This document shows, in pieces, positions 17,962 through 27,955 of a stretch of DNA of 64,000 bases. Under the pieces are notes generated by a model, which was given only the letters and a program-made list of their open reading frames with translations, was not told where the DNA came from and made no database searches. The DNA comes from UBA1930 sp943368475. GTDB lineage: Bacteria > Bacteroidota > Bacteroidia > Chitinophagales > Chitinophagaceae. The DNA is taken from positions 62,001 to 126,000 of the forward strand of contig CALRLF020000003.1 of assembly GCA_943368475.1 (NCBI GenBank), read 5' to 3'. The first letter of the stretch is position 1; every line of letters begins with the position of its first letter. A program made the translations under genes and the position numbers.

Positions 17962-18144
17962 AAGCTATAAATCGTAAAAAAGTAAAACAATGTGGCAGGC
18001 AACCGTGATAAAAATACAAGTTTTTTTAAATTTTCGTAGAAAATTTTCAAAAAATTACGCAAACGTTTGTTAGTTTGAATGCGAAATGGGTGTATTGTTA
18101 GAATTATTTTAATCGTTTATTCGGGTGGATGCTGCTTTTAGCAG

Positions 18145-18963
18145 TTATTGAGACTTTATTAGCAAATAGGTTTCGGGAAATTGCAGTTGTAAGTTTTGAT
18201 CTTTTTTAAAAATACCAAATACTGTGCTCCCACTTCCACTCATGCTAGCATAAATGGCACCTGCTGCATATAGTTTTGTTTTAATGTCGGCAATTTCAGC
18301 AAATTGATTTGCAACGGGTAATTCAAAATCATTAATCAATTCATCTTTCCAACTTTCGATGGGTTGTTGAATAATTTGCTGAATAGATTTTGCTGAAACC
18401 GAAGGCGTAATTTGTTTAAAAGCCCAACCTGTATTTACATGAATGTTAGGATTAACAATTATGAATTGATAATTAGATAAATCAAGCTCAATTTCAGTCA
18501 TGTTTTCTCCACGTGAAGTTGCAAAGCAAGGTTTGTTGAGTATAAAAAACGGACAATCACTACCCAAATGCAATGCATAATCAATTAGCTGCTGAACGGT
18601 TAAATTTAAATTGAATTTTTCGTTGAGCATTTTTAGTGCAAAAGCACCATCGGCACTGCCTCCTCCCAAACCTGCACCCATTGGTATGGCTTTATGCAAG
18701 TGCATTTGAATGGAAGGTAATGTTGGAAAATCTTTTTTTAAAAGATGATAAGCCTTGAAGCAAATATTATCAGTTGAATTGCCATCTACGGCCAAACCTG
18801 ATGCTGAAAATTGTATATCTGTAGTATTTGATGTTGGGATAATTTCTAAAACATCTTTTATTTGAATAGGATAGAAAACTGTTTCTAAATCATGAAATCC
18901 ATCAACTCTTTTTTGAATGATGTTTAAACCAAGATTTATTTTACAGTTGGGGAATGTTACCAT
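18145..18963 (-). CDS. ispE: 4-diphosphocytidyl-2-C-methyl-D-erythritol kinase
   Basis: 272 aa, GHMP kinase. CKINLGLNI at the N-terminus contains the conserved Lys, PMGAGLGGGSADGA near residue 91 is the ATP-binding loop, and MSGSGSTVFG near residue 245 is the third GHMP motif. It phosphorylates CDP-methylerythritol in the MEP isoprenoid pathway. It shares the strand with the bifunctional nuclease gene 41 bases upstream; the gap is filled by a heptad-phased AT repeat. Confidence 0.95.
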   Translation of the reverse strand: MVTFPNCKINLGLNIIQKRVDGFHDLETVFYPIQIKDVLEIIPTSNTTDIQFSASGLAVDGNSTDNICFKAYHLLKKDFPTLPSIQMHLHKAIPMGAGLGGGSADGAFALKMLNEKFNLNLTVQQLIDYALHLGSDCPFFILNKPCFATSRGENMTEIELDLSNYQFIIVNPNIHVNTGWAFKQITPSVSAKSIQQIIQQPIESWKDELINDFELPVANQFAEIADIKTKLYAAGAIYASMSGSGSTVFGIFKKDQNLQLQFPETYLLIKSQ

Positions 18964-18967
18964 GCTA

Positions 18968-19009
18968 GATTAATAATTTCGAATTAAAAATTTCAAATTA
19001 TTAATTACT
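18968..19009. repeat. AT-rich heptamer array between the nuclease and ispE genes
   Basis: Read on the minus strand from the TAA of the nuclease gene (19005-19007), the gap divides into 7-bp units: gtaatta, ataattt, gaaattt, ttaattc, gaaatta, ttaatct. The same units (gtaattt, gaaattt, gaaatta) occur on the plus strand inside lpxB at 45474-45515. The array begins at the stop codon. Confidence 0.55.
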
Positions 19010-19601
19010 TTCTTTTATTCATTTCATCTCTAATGGCAATTGCACGTATATAGTCTTCGTGTTCTAAAACATCGTCTAATAGCGTTTGCAATTCTTCTAT
19101 ACTCATGCCACTTAAATCTTCTCTGCTTTCTGTATTTTCTTCAACACCACCAACGGCTTCACTTTTACGTTTTTTATCTGCACTGTCTTCCATTAAAATA
19201 CCAGCATTGGCAATAATGTTTTCATAGGTATAAATAGGGCATCCAAAACGAACTGCTAATGCCAAGGCATCACTGGTTCTGCTGTCAATTTCTATAGTAT
19301 CATTTTCTGTATAACAAACCAATTTACTGTAAAAAATACCTTCTTGTAAATCGCTTATAATTATTTCTTGTAAAACCACTCCAAAAGCATTCATGAAGTT
19401 TTTCATTAAATCATGTGTTAATGGGCGGCTAGGTTTCATGTTTTCTAAGGCAACAGCTATTGCCTGAGCTTCGAAACCTCCAATAACAATTGGTAAACGT
19501 CTTAATCCATTTGCTTCACCTAAAACGACTGCATAGGAATGTGTTTGCGTAATGCTGTGACTAAGTGCTATTATTTCTAATTCTATCTTCTTCATAAACA
19601 A
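19005..19601 (-). CDS. Bifunctional nuclease (BFN/DUF151) with C-terminal UVR motif
   Basis: 198 aa. Residues ~3-130 are the BFN domain (LPIVIGGFEAQAIAVALE, PLTHDLMKNFMNAFG, IDSRTSDALALAVRFGCPIYTYE). Residues ~165-196 form a UvrB/UvrC-type helical hairpin (IEELQTLLDDVLEHEDYIRAIAIRDEM). BFN proteins act as nucleases on DNA and RNA and are found widely in Bacteroidota. A second ATG two codons in (MKKIEL) is an equally likely start. It is probably transcribed with ispE. Confidence 0.9.
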   Translation of the reverse strand: MFMKKIELEIIALSHSITQTHSYAVVLGEANGLRRLPIVIGGFEAQAIAVALENMKPSRPLTHDLMKNFMNAFGVVLQEIIISDLQEGIFYSKLVCYTENDTIEIDSRTSDALALAVRFGCPIYTYENIIANAGILMEDSADKKRKSEAVGGVEENTESREDLSGMSIEELQTLLDDVLEHEDYIRAIAIRDEMNKRK

Positions 19602-19679
19602 AAACTTCTGAGCCTGGGTATTTAAAGTTGTGTAACAAAAATAAGCTGTTCTGAGGTTTAAGTAGCAACAGAACTTAGA

Positions 19680-19988
19680 TTATTTGTGCAAACCTTGTTC
19701 GGCTTTTAGTTTTGCATCGAAAATAAATGTACCAAATGGCAAAAAAGCAGCAATAAAAGCTGTTGCCAGTTTTTTAAACGACCACTTATTTTCTTCTTTT
19801 ACAATATATGCCATAGCTATATAGCTTATAAATAATAGGCCATGTATCCAACCAACATACTTTACAGGTAGAGGATTGTGCCATATATATTTCATAGGCA
19901 TAGCAAAGCCCAATAGTAAAAGCCAAGAAATTGCTTCTCCAAAACCAATAATTCTAAGCCTGCCTATGTTAGTTGCTAAAAGTTTCAT
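19680..19988 (-). CDS. DUF3817 family integral membrane protein
   Basis: 102 aa with three membrane helices (about residues 12-32, 43-62 and 74-93). The pattern LRIIGFGEAISWLLLLGFAMPMKY and GWIHGLLFISYI with the His in the second helix is characteristic of DUF3817 proteins. Function unknown. It may head the operon with the bifunctional nuclease gene, 78 bases downstream. The 248-base gap on its upstream side (19989-20236) has no evident gene. Confidence 0.85.
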   Translation of the reverse strand: MKLLATNIGRLRIIGFGEAISWLLLLGFAMPMKYIWHNPLPVKYVGWIHGLLFISYIAMAYIVKEENKWSFKKLATAFIAAFLPFGTFIFDAKLKAEQGLHK

Positions 19989-20236
19989 TAAACGTATTTA
20001 AAAATGAAGTTAATGCTTTAAATACTAAAATGAAATTGAACAATTGCTATAGTCATTTCGAGGTAGATAAACATAAAGTACGTTGTTATTGGTAATTTTA
20101 GCTAAAGTTGTTTATGGCAGTGAGGTATATCAATAATATTTTATTGATAAGTTCGGGAAAACTTTTTTTATTCACCATTTTAATATTAAAATAAATTGAA
20201 TAACTTCATTTATAATTCATTATTTAAACAGTATAC

Positions 20237-21280
20237 ATGAAAAAGATATTACAAACTTTAGCTACCATTTGCATTGGTTTCTTCATTTTACAATCCGCAA
20301 ATGCACAAACCATAGACCCAACAGCTGAAATAGATATAACACGTGTTAATAACAATAATTTTTATTTACCCAAATTGTGGTCTCAGCAATTTGTATTACC
20401 CAAGCCTAAATCTAATCCATTATATATTTTAGGATTAGAAGATATGGGCAAAGTTGTAGCAATTGATGGGCAAAAATTATTTGATATGGCAGGGTCGAAT
20501 GCTTTTTTAAATGGAGGAAATTCTTTTACTAGTGGCTCTGCTGTATTAGGTACGAAAACCAATGTTGACTTTAAAATGATAAGAAACAACATTCCATATT
20601 TTGAAAATATCAATAGTAATTTAACCATTGGAAACAGTAATAGCATAAATCAGATTGATGTTTTTGCTGCTGGTACTTTAAATATCGATTCCAAATCTCA
20701 AATTAGAATCATTGGTAATACTCAGTTAAATGGAAATGCAAGAGGCAGAACTTTAATTGGTGGTGCAATTGGTGATTTTGCAAGTCCATCGGCAATATTA
20801 GAAGTTAAATCAATTCAAAGAGGTGTGCTACTGCCAAGAATGGATAGCTATGATAGAGATAATAGAATAAAAGTTCCTGTTGATGGTCTTTTGATTTTTA
20901 ATATCCAATATGGTGAATTTCAGTACTACTTTCAAGGGCAGTGGTTATCTATTGTTCCATCTCAACTTACTGGTAGGTTAACCCAAAACTCAATTGTAAA
21001 AGATACCCTAGCAAACAAGCCAATCGTTAAATCTCCAACATCATTTGTTACTTCTATAGGTGATGGAAAAACTAAAGTTTTTGAAATTGAGCATAACTTA
21101 GGCAGTGACTTTGTGATGGTTCAGTTTATTGATTGTGGTGCTGAGGCAAATTGTAATAGAATTTTATCTATTCCTAATGATGCTGTTGTCGAAATGAATG
21201 GAAATAATAAATGTGTGATTAGATTTAATGAAGCACCATCCTTTAGACGATATAAGATCATGGTGCTAAAAGTAAATTAG
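20237..21280 (+). CDS. Exported surface-type protein, phage-tail-like repeats
   Basis: 347 aa with a clear signal peptide (MKKILQTLATICIGFFILQSANA, cut after ANA). The middle is Asn/Ile/Gly-rich and contains the block ILEVKSIQRGVLLPRMDSYDR followed by GLLIFNIQYGEFQYYFQGQWLS; I recall this block from exported Bacteroidota proteins that resemble phage tail-fibre structural proteins. The C-terminal ~85 residues (FEIEHNLGSDFVMVQFIDC) form an apparent separate domain with two cysteines. It is probably outer-membrane attached or secreted. I cannot assign a function. Confidence 0.75.
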   Translation: MKKILQTLATICIGFFILQSANAQTIDPTAEIDITRVNNNNFYLPKLWSQQFVLPKPKSNPLYILGLEDMGKVVAIDGQKLFDMAGSNAFLNGGNSFTSGSAVLGTKTNVDFKMIRNNIPYFENINSNLTIGNSNSINQIDVFAAGTLNIDSKSQIRIIGNTQLNGNARGRTLIGGAIGDFASPSAILEVKSIQRGVLLPRMDSYDRDNRIKVPVDGLLIFNIQYGEFQYYFQGQWLSIVPSQLTGRLTQNSIVKDTLANKPIVKSPTSFVTSIGDGKTKVFEIEHNLGSDFVMVQFIDCGAEANCNRILSIPNDAVVEMNGNNKCVIRFNEAPSFRRYKIMVLKVN

Positions 21281-21507
21281 CCATTAGTGTACTTATTTAG
21301 TGCTTTATCAAAGAAGCTATAATTAAATACATCTTTAGTATATAAAATATCCCAAACATTTCATTTGAGGTATTTTATTGAGAACTTAACAACTTAAATT
21401 GGAGTGCATGAGTATAATTACTTTTGGCTATTATACCAACCGTTGTTAAAAAAATAATGCTTAAGTATTGCTTAGTTATTATCTTCAAATTACCAAAACT
21501 TAATCTT

Positions 21508-24500
21508 ATGCGTTTATTTTTTTTTCAACTGCTAACCTTAGCTGGGTTCGCAACTTTTTCAATAACTTCTAGTCTAATTGAAAAAGAGAATATTTTTACT
21601 CTGAAGGATGTACTAGCAGATACTTCTAAAAAAGATACTACCAAATACGAAGTGTATAAAAACCTGCCTTTAAAACCTTCTCGGAAAATTGAGTATAATA
21701 CTAAAGAAGGTTCTTGGATGAGCGTTGATATAAGCCCTGATGGTAAAACCATTTTATTTGATTTGATGGGAGATATTTATACCATGCCTGCAACTGGTGG
21801 GAAAGCCATACCTGTAACAAAAGGATTGGCGTATGATGTACAGCCAAGGTTTAGTCCTGATGGCAAAAAGATTTTATTTATTTCTGACAGAGGTGGGGCT
21901 GATAATGTTTGGTATATTGATACCGAAAAGAAAGATACTGTTCAAATGACTTTTGATCAGAATCAATACTTTCCAAATGCTTGTTGGACACCAGATGGTG
22001 ATTATATTATTTATGCCAAGGGCCGACGTGTACCCAAATTGTTTATGGTGCATAAAAAGGGTGGTAGTGGTACACAGCTAATTGAAGCACCTGCTGGTTT
22101 AAAAACCATTGATCCAGCTGTAAGTGCAGATGGGAAGTTAGTTTACTATTCTATGCGTTTTGGAGCCTGGAACTATAATGCTCAATTGCCCCAATATCAA
22201 GTTGGTGTTTACGATAGAAAAAACGCAAAAACAACTACTATCACATCAAGATATGGTAGTGCATTTACTCCAACATTATCTAAAGATGGAAAATGGTTGG
22301 TATATGGTACCAGATATGAAGATAAAACAGGTTTGGTATTAAGAGATTTACAAACCAGTGATGAAAAATGGATTGCTTATCCAGTGCAAAGAGATGAACA
22401 AGAATCCATTGCTCCATTGGGCGTATTACCTTCTATGACTTTTACACCAGACAGTAAATATGTGTTGGCTTCATACGGTGGAAAGATTCACAAAATTGCG
22501 ATTGACGGAAGTGGTATTTCAGCAATTCCCATTGATGTAGATGTGAAATTAGAAATGGGAGCAAGGTTAGACTTTAAATATCCTGTTTCCGATACTGCTT
22601 ACCAACAGGCAACACAAATTAGAGATGCTGTTCCTTCTCCTAACGGGAAACAATTGGCATTTACAGTATTGAACAGATTGTACGTAATGGACTATCCAAA
22701 TGGTACACCACAAAGATTAACAACTAATGAGTTTACTGAAGCTCAACCAGCTTGGAGCCCTGACGGAAGTTCGATTGTATTTTCAACATGGACTTCGGAT
22801 GGTGGAGATATGTACAAGGTGAATGTAGCTAGTAAAGCTTTGCAAAAATTAACCAAAGTAAAAGGCTTATACCAAAGCTTCAATTTTACACCTGCTGGAG
22901 ATAAAATAGTTTTAATTAAAAGCAATGCAAGAGTTTTTAAAGAAGCTTATGGACCAGGTTATGATGGTAGTGAAGATGAAATTTGCTGGATATCATCTGC
23001 TGGAGGAGATATCAGTGTCATTGAAAAATCTCTAGGACGTTTCAATCCCCATTTTGTAAATAGTCAATCCGATAGAATTTATCTCACACATTTTAATGGA
23101 GATTTAGTTTCGATAAAATGGGATGGAACAGATGAGAAGAAAATTATTCATGTAACTGGCATAACAACTTATGGAACAGTACCAACTAAAATGGGCAGAC
23201 CAGATCCTGAAGCAATGAAATGTATTTTAATTGAAAATGAAGATGTGGATAAGGAAAGAGAAATGACCAAACCTTCACCGGCTTCATGGATTTCTATTTC
23301 TCCAAAAGGTGGAAAAGCGTTGGTACAGGTAAACAATGATATTTATGTGGTTACCATCCCTGAAACAGGTAAGTTAGAAAACATCAATGTTGCCGATGCT
23401 GCAAATGCTGATTTTCCTGCAAGAAAATTAACTGAAGTTGGTGGTGAATTTCCTTTTTGGCAAGCTGATGGGAATACAGTGCATTATAGTTTAGGCAGTA
23501 CACACTTTGTGTACAATGTAGATAGGGCTCAGTTTGTAGAAGACAGCACAAAGGATGCTAAAAAAGTAGAAGCTAAAAGAATTGAAGATTCTACAACTAG
23601 AATTAATGCTGATTCAGTTTTGAAAAAAGCCGCTGATGCAGAAAAGAAAATTCGTGATTCAATTGCTGCAAAAGATACCACTGCGAAGAAAACCCCTAAA
23701 AAAGAAGAACTCAATTACAAAGCAACTGAAACAGAAGTGAAAGTGTTTTTTAAGAAAGCTACACCAACTGGAATGGTATTGTTAAGAGGAGCAAGAATCG
23801 TAACCATGAAAGGAGATGAAGTAATTGAAAATGGCGATGTGCTTGTAGAAAATAACAGGATAAAAGCTGTTGGTAAAAGAGGTTCATTCAGTGTTCCATC
23901 AAATGCACAAGTGTACAACGTATCAGGCAAAACCATTGTGCCAGGTTTTGTAGATCCACATGCACACATGTGGCCAAACTGGGGTATTCACAAAAATCAA
24001 ATATGGATTTATGCAACCAATTTAGCTTATGGTGTTACAACCACTCGTGACCCACAAACTGCAACAACTGATGTACTTACTTACAGCGATATGGTAGATG
24101 CAGGAATGATGGTTGGGCCAAGGGTTTATTCAACTGGCCCTGGTGTTGGGTTTTGGTTTTATAATATTAAAGATTCTGCCAATGCCGAAAGTGTGCTGAA
24201 ACAGTATAGCAAATACTACAATACCAAGTACATTAAAATGTATTTAACTGGTAACAGAAAGCAACGTCAATGGATTATTCAAGCTTCAAAAAATCAAAAA
24301 ATTATGCCTACAACCGAAGGTGGGTTAGATTTTAAATTGAACATGAGTAATATGATCGATGGTTATCCTGGGCATGAACATGCATTACCAATTTATCCTT
24401 TGTTTAATGATGTGTTTACAGCTGTTGCAAAATCTAAAATGTTGGTTACGCCAACCTTATTGGTTTCTTACGGAGGACCTTGGGCCGAAAATTATTATTG

Positions 24501-25029
24501 GGCTACTGAAGATCCTTATCATGATGCTAAAGTGCAAAATTTCTTTGCGTACGATGAGTTGGCTTCTAAAACAAGAAGATTGAGTGCAGGTTGGTTTATG
24601 CCTGAAGAACATGTGTTTCAAAAGCATGCCAAGAATATGAAAAATATTGTTGAAGCAGGTGGATTGGCAGGTGTTGGAAGTCATGGAGAGTTTCAAGGTC
24701 TTGGCTACCATTGGGAATTATGGAGCATGCAAAGTGGTGGTATGCGTACCATTGATGCTTTGAAAGTTGCAACCATACAAGGTGCTGAAGGCTTAGGTTT
24801 AGATAAAGATTTAGGTAGTATTGAAAAAGGAAAATTGGCCGATTTGCTAATTTTAGATAAGAATCCATTAGAGAATATTCGTAACACCAATACCATTAAA
24901 TATGTGATGAAAGATGGTCGTTTGTATGAAGGTGCAACCTGTAACGAAATATATCCTGCTAAACGTACACTAGATAAAAAAGAGTGGGAATTTGATAAAC
25001 CTAAAATGAACACTGATATAAAAGAGTAG
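21508..25029 (+). CDS. Exported TolB-like beta-propeller fused to amidohydrolase
   Basis: 1173 aa from the ATG at 21508, which gives a signal peptide (MRLFFFQLLTLAGFATFS); an upstream ATG at 21424 adds 28 residues and is rejected. Residues ~60-650 contain WD40-like/PD40 repeats (SPDGKTILF, SPDGKKILFISDRGG, SPNGKQLAF, SPDGSSIVFSTWTSDGG). Residues ~770-1150 are a metal-dependent amidohydrolase: VDPHAHMWPNWG (HxH), KYIKMY (bridging Lys candidate), GYPGHEHALP, GVGSHGEFQG, and the C-terminal GKLADLLILDKNP. It probably hydrolyses a cyclic or amide-linked compound in the periplasm. A long Lys/Asp/Ala linker (~700-760) joins the domains. Confidence 0.88.
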   Translation: MRLFFFQLLTLAGFATFSITSSLIEKENIFTLKDVLADTSKKDTTKYEVYKNLPLKPSRKIEYNTKEGSWMSVDISPDGKTILFDLMGDIYTMPATGGKAIPVTKGLAYDVQPRFSPDGKKILFISDRGGADNVWYIDTEKKDTVQMTFDQNQYFPNACWTPDGDYIIYAKGRRVPKLFMVHKKGGSGTQLIEAPAGLKTIDPAVSADGKLVYYSMRFGAWNYNAQLPQYQVGVYDRKNAKTTTITSRYGSAFTPTLSKDGKWLVYGTRYEDKTGLVLRDLQTSDEKWIAYPVQRDEQESIAPLGVLPSMTFTPDSKYVLASYGGKIHKIAIDGSGISAIPIDVDVKLEMGARLDFKYPVSDTAYQQATQIRDAVPSPNGKQLAFTVLNRLYVMDYPNGTPQRLTTNEFTEAQPAWSPDGSSIVFSTWTSDGGDMYKVNVASKALQKLTKVKGLYQSFNFTPAGDKIVLIKSNARVFKEAYGPGYDGSEDEICWISSAGGDISVIEKSLGRFNPHFVNSQSDRIYLTHFNGDLVSIKWDGTDEKKIIHVTGITTYGTVPTKMGRPDPEAMKCILIENEDVDKEREMTKPSPASWISISPKGGKALVQVNNDIYVVTIPETGKLENINVADAANADFPARKLTEVGGEFPFWQADGNTVHYSLGSTHFVYNVDRAQFVEDSTKDAKKVEAKRIEDSTTRINADSVLKKAADAEKKIRDSIAAKDTTAKKTPKKEELNYKATETEVKVFFKKATPTGMVLLRGARIVTMKGDEVIENGDVLVENNRIKAVGKRGSFSVPSNAQVYNVSGKTIVPGFVDPHAHMWPNWGIHKNQIWIYATNLAYGVTTTRDPQTATTDVLTYSDMVDAGMMVGPRVYSTGPGVGFWFYNIKDSANAESVLKQYSKYYNTKYIKMYLTGNRKQRQWIIQASKNQKIMPTTEGGLDFKLNMSNMIDGYPGHEHALPIYPLFNDVFTAVAKSKMLVTPTLLVSYGGPWAENYYWATEDPYHDAKVQNFFAYDELASKTRRLSAGWFMPEEHVFQKHAKNMKNIVEAGGLAGVGSHGEFQGLGYHWELWSMQSGGMRTIDALKVATIQGAEGLGLDKDLGSIEKGKLADLLILDKNPLENIRNTNTIKYVMKDGRLYEGATCNEIYPAKRTLDKKEWEFDKPKMNTDIKE

Positions 25030-25044
25030 ATGAAAGTTAAAGAG

Positions 25045-25078
25045 AAGCGGCTGTCTTAAAAGTTAAAGACAGCCGCTT
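25045..25078. terminator. Bidirectional terminator between amidohydrolase and lysC
   Basis: A 13-bp perfect stem (25045-25057 with 25066-25078) with an 8-base loop and T-run at 25077-25082. The two genes converge on it. Confidence 0.85.
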
Positions 25079-25080
25079 TT

Positions 25081-26334
25081 TTATTTATACAAAACTTGTA
25101 CAGTTTCTTTGGTTTGTTGTGTAAGAATAATGTCTTTGCCATTGCTCATTTTAGTAAATAATTCAGCGGTGTAGTGTCTTATTGTTAACAGTTGTAAACC
25201 TATTTCTACTTGCACATCAAAAATGCTTGAAGCTGCCGATGCAAATTGTTGAATTTTATCTTCTCTGTTATCTAAACCAATTTGCAAACTGATAGCTCCA
25301 GTTTGTATTAAATTGGGTTTAATATTTAATTGGGCAAAGATTTCGTAAAGCTTTGCCATTGGTTCTTCACCAACAAAACTGAAATCTTGACTGTGCAAAT
25401 GAATTAATGCCTGATTGTCTTTTATAACAATAATAGGAGGCAGGTTTTTAATATTTTTTTTATGAATTACTGTGCCAGGTAATGAAGGGTCTAAAAAACA
25501 TTTTACCTGTAATGGAATGCCTTTGTTTTGCAAAGGCTTAATGGTTTTTGGATGAATTACCTGAGCTCCATAATAAGCCATTTCAATTACTTCATCAAAA
25601 CTCAGTTCTGATATAAGTGTTGCGTTAGGGAAAGCTTTTGGGTCAGCATTCATCACACCTTCTACATCTTTCCAAATGGTAACACTTTCGGCATTTAATA
25701 GATTGGCAAAAATAGCTGCAGTATAGTCGCTGCCTTCTCTTCCCAAGGTGGTGCTTTCATTATCATCTGTACAACCAACAAAGCCTTGAGTAATAACCAA
25801 ATTTGTGGATGCATCGGCAAAAGCAGTAATATTTTCAGTTGTTTTAACCCAGTTAATATTGGCTTCTCTATAATTATTATCTGTTTTTAAAATATCTCTT
25901 ACATCTAATAAAGTATTTGGTACACCAACTTCATTTAAATAGTAGCTAATAATACAGGTACTTAATAATTCACCCACACAAACTATCTGATCATAATAGT
26001 AATCAAATTCTCTTACTGGTTTGTCATGCAGCAGCCATTCAGCTTCAGTGAAATAATCATTCAATTGATTATAGCATGGGTTATAATTGGTAACCAATAA
26101 ATATTTTGCAGTGGTTAAATGTTGTTGTTTAACTCCATTAAATAGTTCCAATGCTATTTCTTTATTACCTGCATAAAATGCTTCAACTACTTTTTCTAAA
26201 GCATTGGTGGTTTTGCCCATGGCAGAAATAATCATTACAATTTTATCTTCTTTGTATAAATCTAAAATGGCTGCAATGTTTTGAATTCTTTCTATGCTGC
26301 TGGCACTGGCTCCTCCAAACTTAAAAACCTTCAT
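25081..26334 (-). CDS. lysC: Aspartate kinase, monofunctional
   Basis: 417 aa. Starts MKVFKFGGASASS, the KFGGxS nucleotide/aspartate motif of aspartokinases. It also has TTLGREGSDYTAAIFANLL and IWKDVEGVMNADPKAFPNA, followed by two C-terminal ACT-like segments (~290-415). It makes aspartyl phosphate at the head of the lysine, threonine and methionine pathways. No homoserine dehydrogenase domain follows, so it is monofunctional. The ACT region suggests feedback control by lysine or threonine. Confidence 0.93.
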   Translation of the reverse strand: MKVFKFGGASASSIERIQNIAAILDLYKEDKIVMIISAMGKTTNALEKVVEAFYAGNKEIALELFNGVKQQHLTTAKYLLVTNYNPCYNQLNDYFTEAEWLLHDKPVREFDYYYDQIVCVGELLSTCIISYYLNEVGVPNTLLDVRDILKTDNNYREANINWVKTTENITAFADASTNLVITQGFVGCTDDNESTTLGREGSDYTAAIFANLLNAESVTIWKDVEGVMNADPKAFPNATLISELSFDEVIEMAYYGAQVIHPKTIKPLQNKGIPLQVKCFLDPSLPGTVIHKKNIKNLPPIIVIKDNQALIHLHSQDFSFVGEEPMAKLYEIFAQLNIKPNLIQTGAISLQIGLDNREDKIQQFASAASSIFDVQVEIGLQLLTIRHYTAELFTKMSNGKDIILTQQTKETVQVLYK

Positions 26335-26520
26335 ATACTTGTATTAAATTGATATGCAGCAAAGATAATAGCAAGAAGTTTTAACCTTAAAGTAATTAGG
26401 GTACAGTTGATTGAAATATGACGTTTCCTTAGGCTTAATAAAGAGGTGAGAAAAAGTTTTTTCAATAATGTGTCAATTTTACACATTAACTACTTATTTT
26501 TATCTTCTAAAACGATTGTT

Positions 26521-27885
26521 ATGAAAACAAAACTGCTAATAAGTACACTTTGCTTGATGTATTTATTTTCTTCTTGTAAAAATGAAAATACACCATCTAC
26601 AAACAGCGATACAGCTAAAATTGATGGTCATCCTGCATGGATTATGCAAGGCAATATTTATGAAGTAAATGTTCGTCAGTATACTCCTGAAGGAACATTT
26701 AAAGCTTTTGAAAAACATTTAGATAGGTTGAAAGAAATGGGCGTACAAACCTTGTGGTTTATGCCAATTAATCCAATTAGTAAAGTAGATAGAAAAGGAG
26801 TTTTAGGAAGTTATTATGCTGTGGCTAGTTATGTAGATGTGAATCCAGAGTTTGGTACAATGGATGAATGGAAAGCTTTGGTGAAGAAGTGCCATGATAT
26901 GGGCTTTAAAGTAATTATAGATTGGGTACCCAATCATACTGGAGCTGATCATAGTTGGTTAACTACACATCCTGATTTTTATGTAGTTGACAGTGTAACT
27001 AAAAAACCAATTTCTCCATTTGATTGGACAGATACAAGGAAGCTGAACTATAAAAATTTGGCTTTTCAAGATACCATGATTAACCAAATGAAATTTTGGA
27101 TTACACAAACTGGTATCGATGGTTTTAGATGTGATGTTGCAGGTGAAGTACCAGATGAATTTTGGAAGAAATGTATAACCACTTTGAAGAATGAAAAAAA
27201 TGTGTTTATGTTGGCAGAAGGTGATAGAAAAGGTTTGCATGAAAGTGGTTTTGATGCAACGTATGCATGGCAAAATTTTCCTGTGTTAACACATATTGCA
27301 CAAGGCAGAAGAACGATTGCAAGTTTTGATAGTGTAATTGCAAGAGGCGATACACTCTATCCTTCAAACGCATTGAGAATGTATTTTACCAGCAATCATG
27401 ATGAAAATACTTGGAACAAAGCTGACTATGGTACCATGCCTGGTGCAAGTCATGCTCCATTTGCTGTACTTACACAAACCATGAAACTTTCTGTACCATT
27501 GATTTACAGCGGACAAGAAGAACCATTTTTAGACAGCTTAAGTTTCTTTTATAAAGACACAATCAGTTTTGGTAAATTCCAAAGAGCTAATTTTTATAAG
27601 ACATTGTTGAACCTTAGAAAAAATAATGAAGCGTTAAGTTCGAATGCTTCGTTCAAAAAAGTTTCAGTTGGAGATGATAAATATGTGTATGCTTTTGTAA
27701 GAGAAAAAGGAAAAAGCAAGCTATTGGTAATTTTAAACCTGAGTGCCAATGCTCAAAAAATTGAAGTAAAAGATGCAACCTTATTGGGCAAAACGTATAA
27801 TGTGTTTATGGGTAATAATGAGGATTTGAAATCTACCAGTTGGCAAATTGAACCTTGGGGTTATGTTGTGTACGATTACAAATAA
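26521..27885 (+). CDS. GH13 alpha-amylase-family lipoprotein
   Basis: 454 aa from the ATG at 26521, which gives a lipoprotein signal (LFSSCKN, lipobox Cys near residue 20); an in-frame ATG 25 codons upstream is rejected. GH13 regions: WIMQGNIYEVNVRQYTPEGTF, region I DWVPNHTGADHSW, region II GFRCDVAGEV (nucleophile Asp), region III FMLAEGD (acid/base Glu) and region IV TSNHDENTW. All three catalytic acids are present. It probably acts on alpha-glucans at the cell surface or in the periplasm. No SusC/SusD pair lies next to it. Confidence 0.92.
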   Translation: MKTKLLISTLCLMYLFSSCKNENTPSTNSDTAKIDGHPAWIMQGNIYEVNVRQYTPEGTFKAFEKHLDRLKEMGVQTLWFMPINPISKVDRKGVLGSYYAVASYVDVNPEFGTMDEWKALVKKCHDMGFKVIIDWVPNHTGADHSWLTTHPDFYVVDSVTKKPISPFDWTDTRKLNYKNLAFQDTMINQMKFWITQTGIDGFRCDVAGEVPDEFWKKCITTLKNEKNVFMLAEGDRKGLHESGFDATYAWQNFPVLTHIAQGRRTIASFDSVIARGDTLYPSNALRMYFTSNHDENTWNKADYGTMPGASHAPFAVLTQTMKLSVPLIYSGQEEPFLDSLSFFYKDTISFGKFQRANFYKTLLNLRKNNEALSSNASFKKVSVGDDKYVYAFVREKGKSKLLVILNLSANAQKIEVKDATLLGKTYNVFMGNNEDLKSTSWQIEPWGYVVYDYK

Positions 27886-27906
27886 CATTATTTAGTTTAT
27901 GAATTA

Positions 27907-27927
27907 AACCATCGCTTTGCGATGGTT
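27907..27927 (+). terminator. Terminator after the GH13 gene
   Basis: A 9-bp perfect stem (AACCATCGC/GCGATGGTT, 27907-27915 and 27919-27927) with a TTT loop, followed by T-rich sequence. Confidence 0.85.
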
Positions 27928-27955
27928 TTTTGTTCCAAAACATTAGTTTCGCAGC

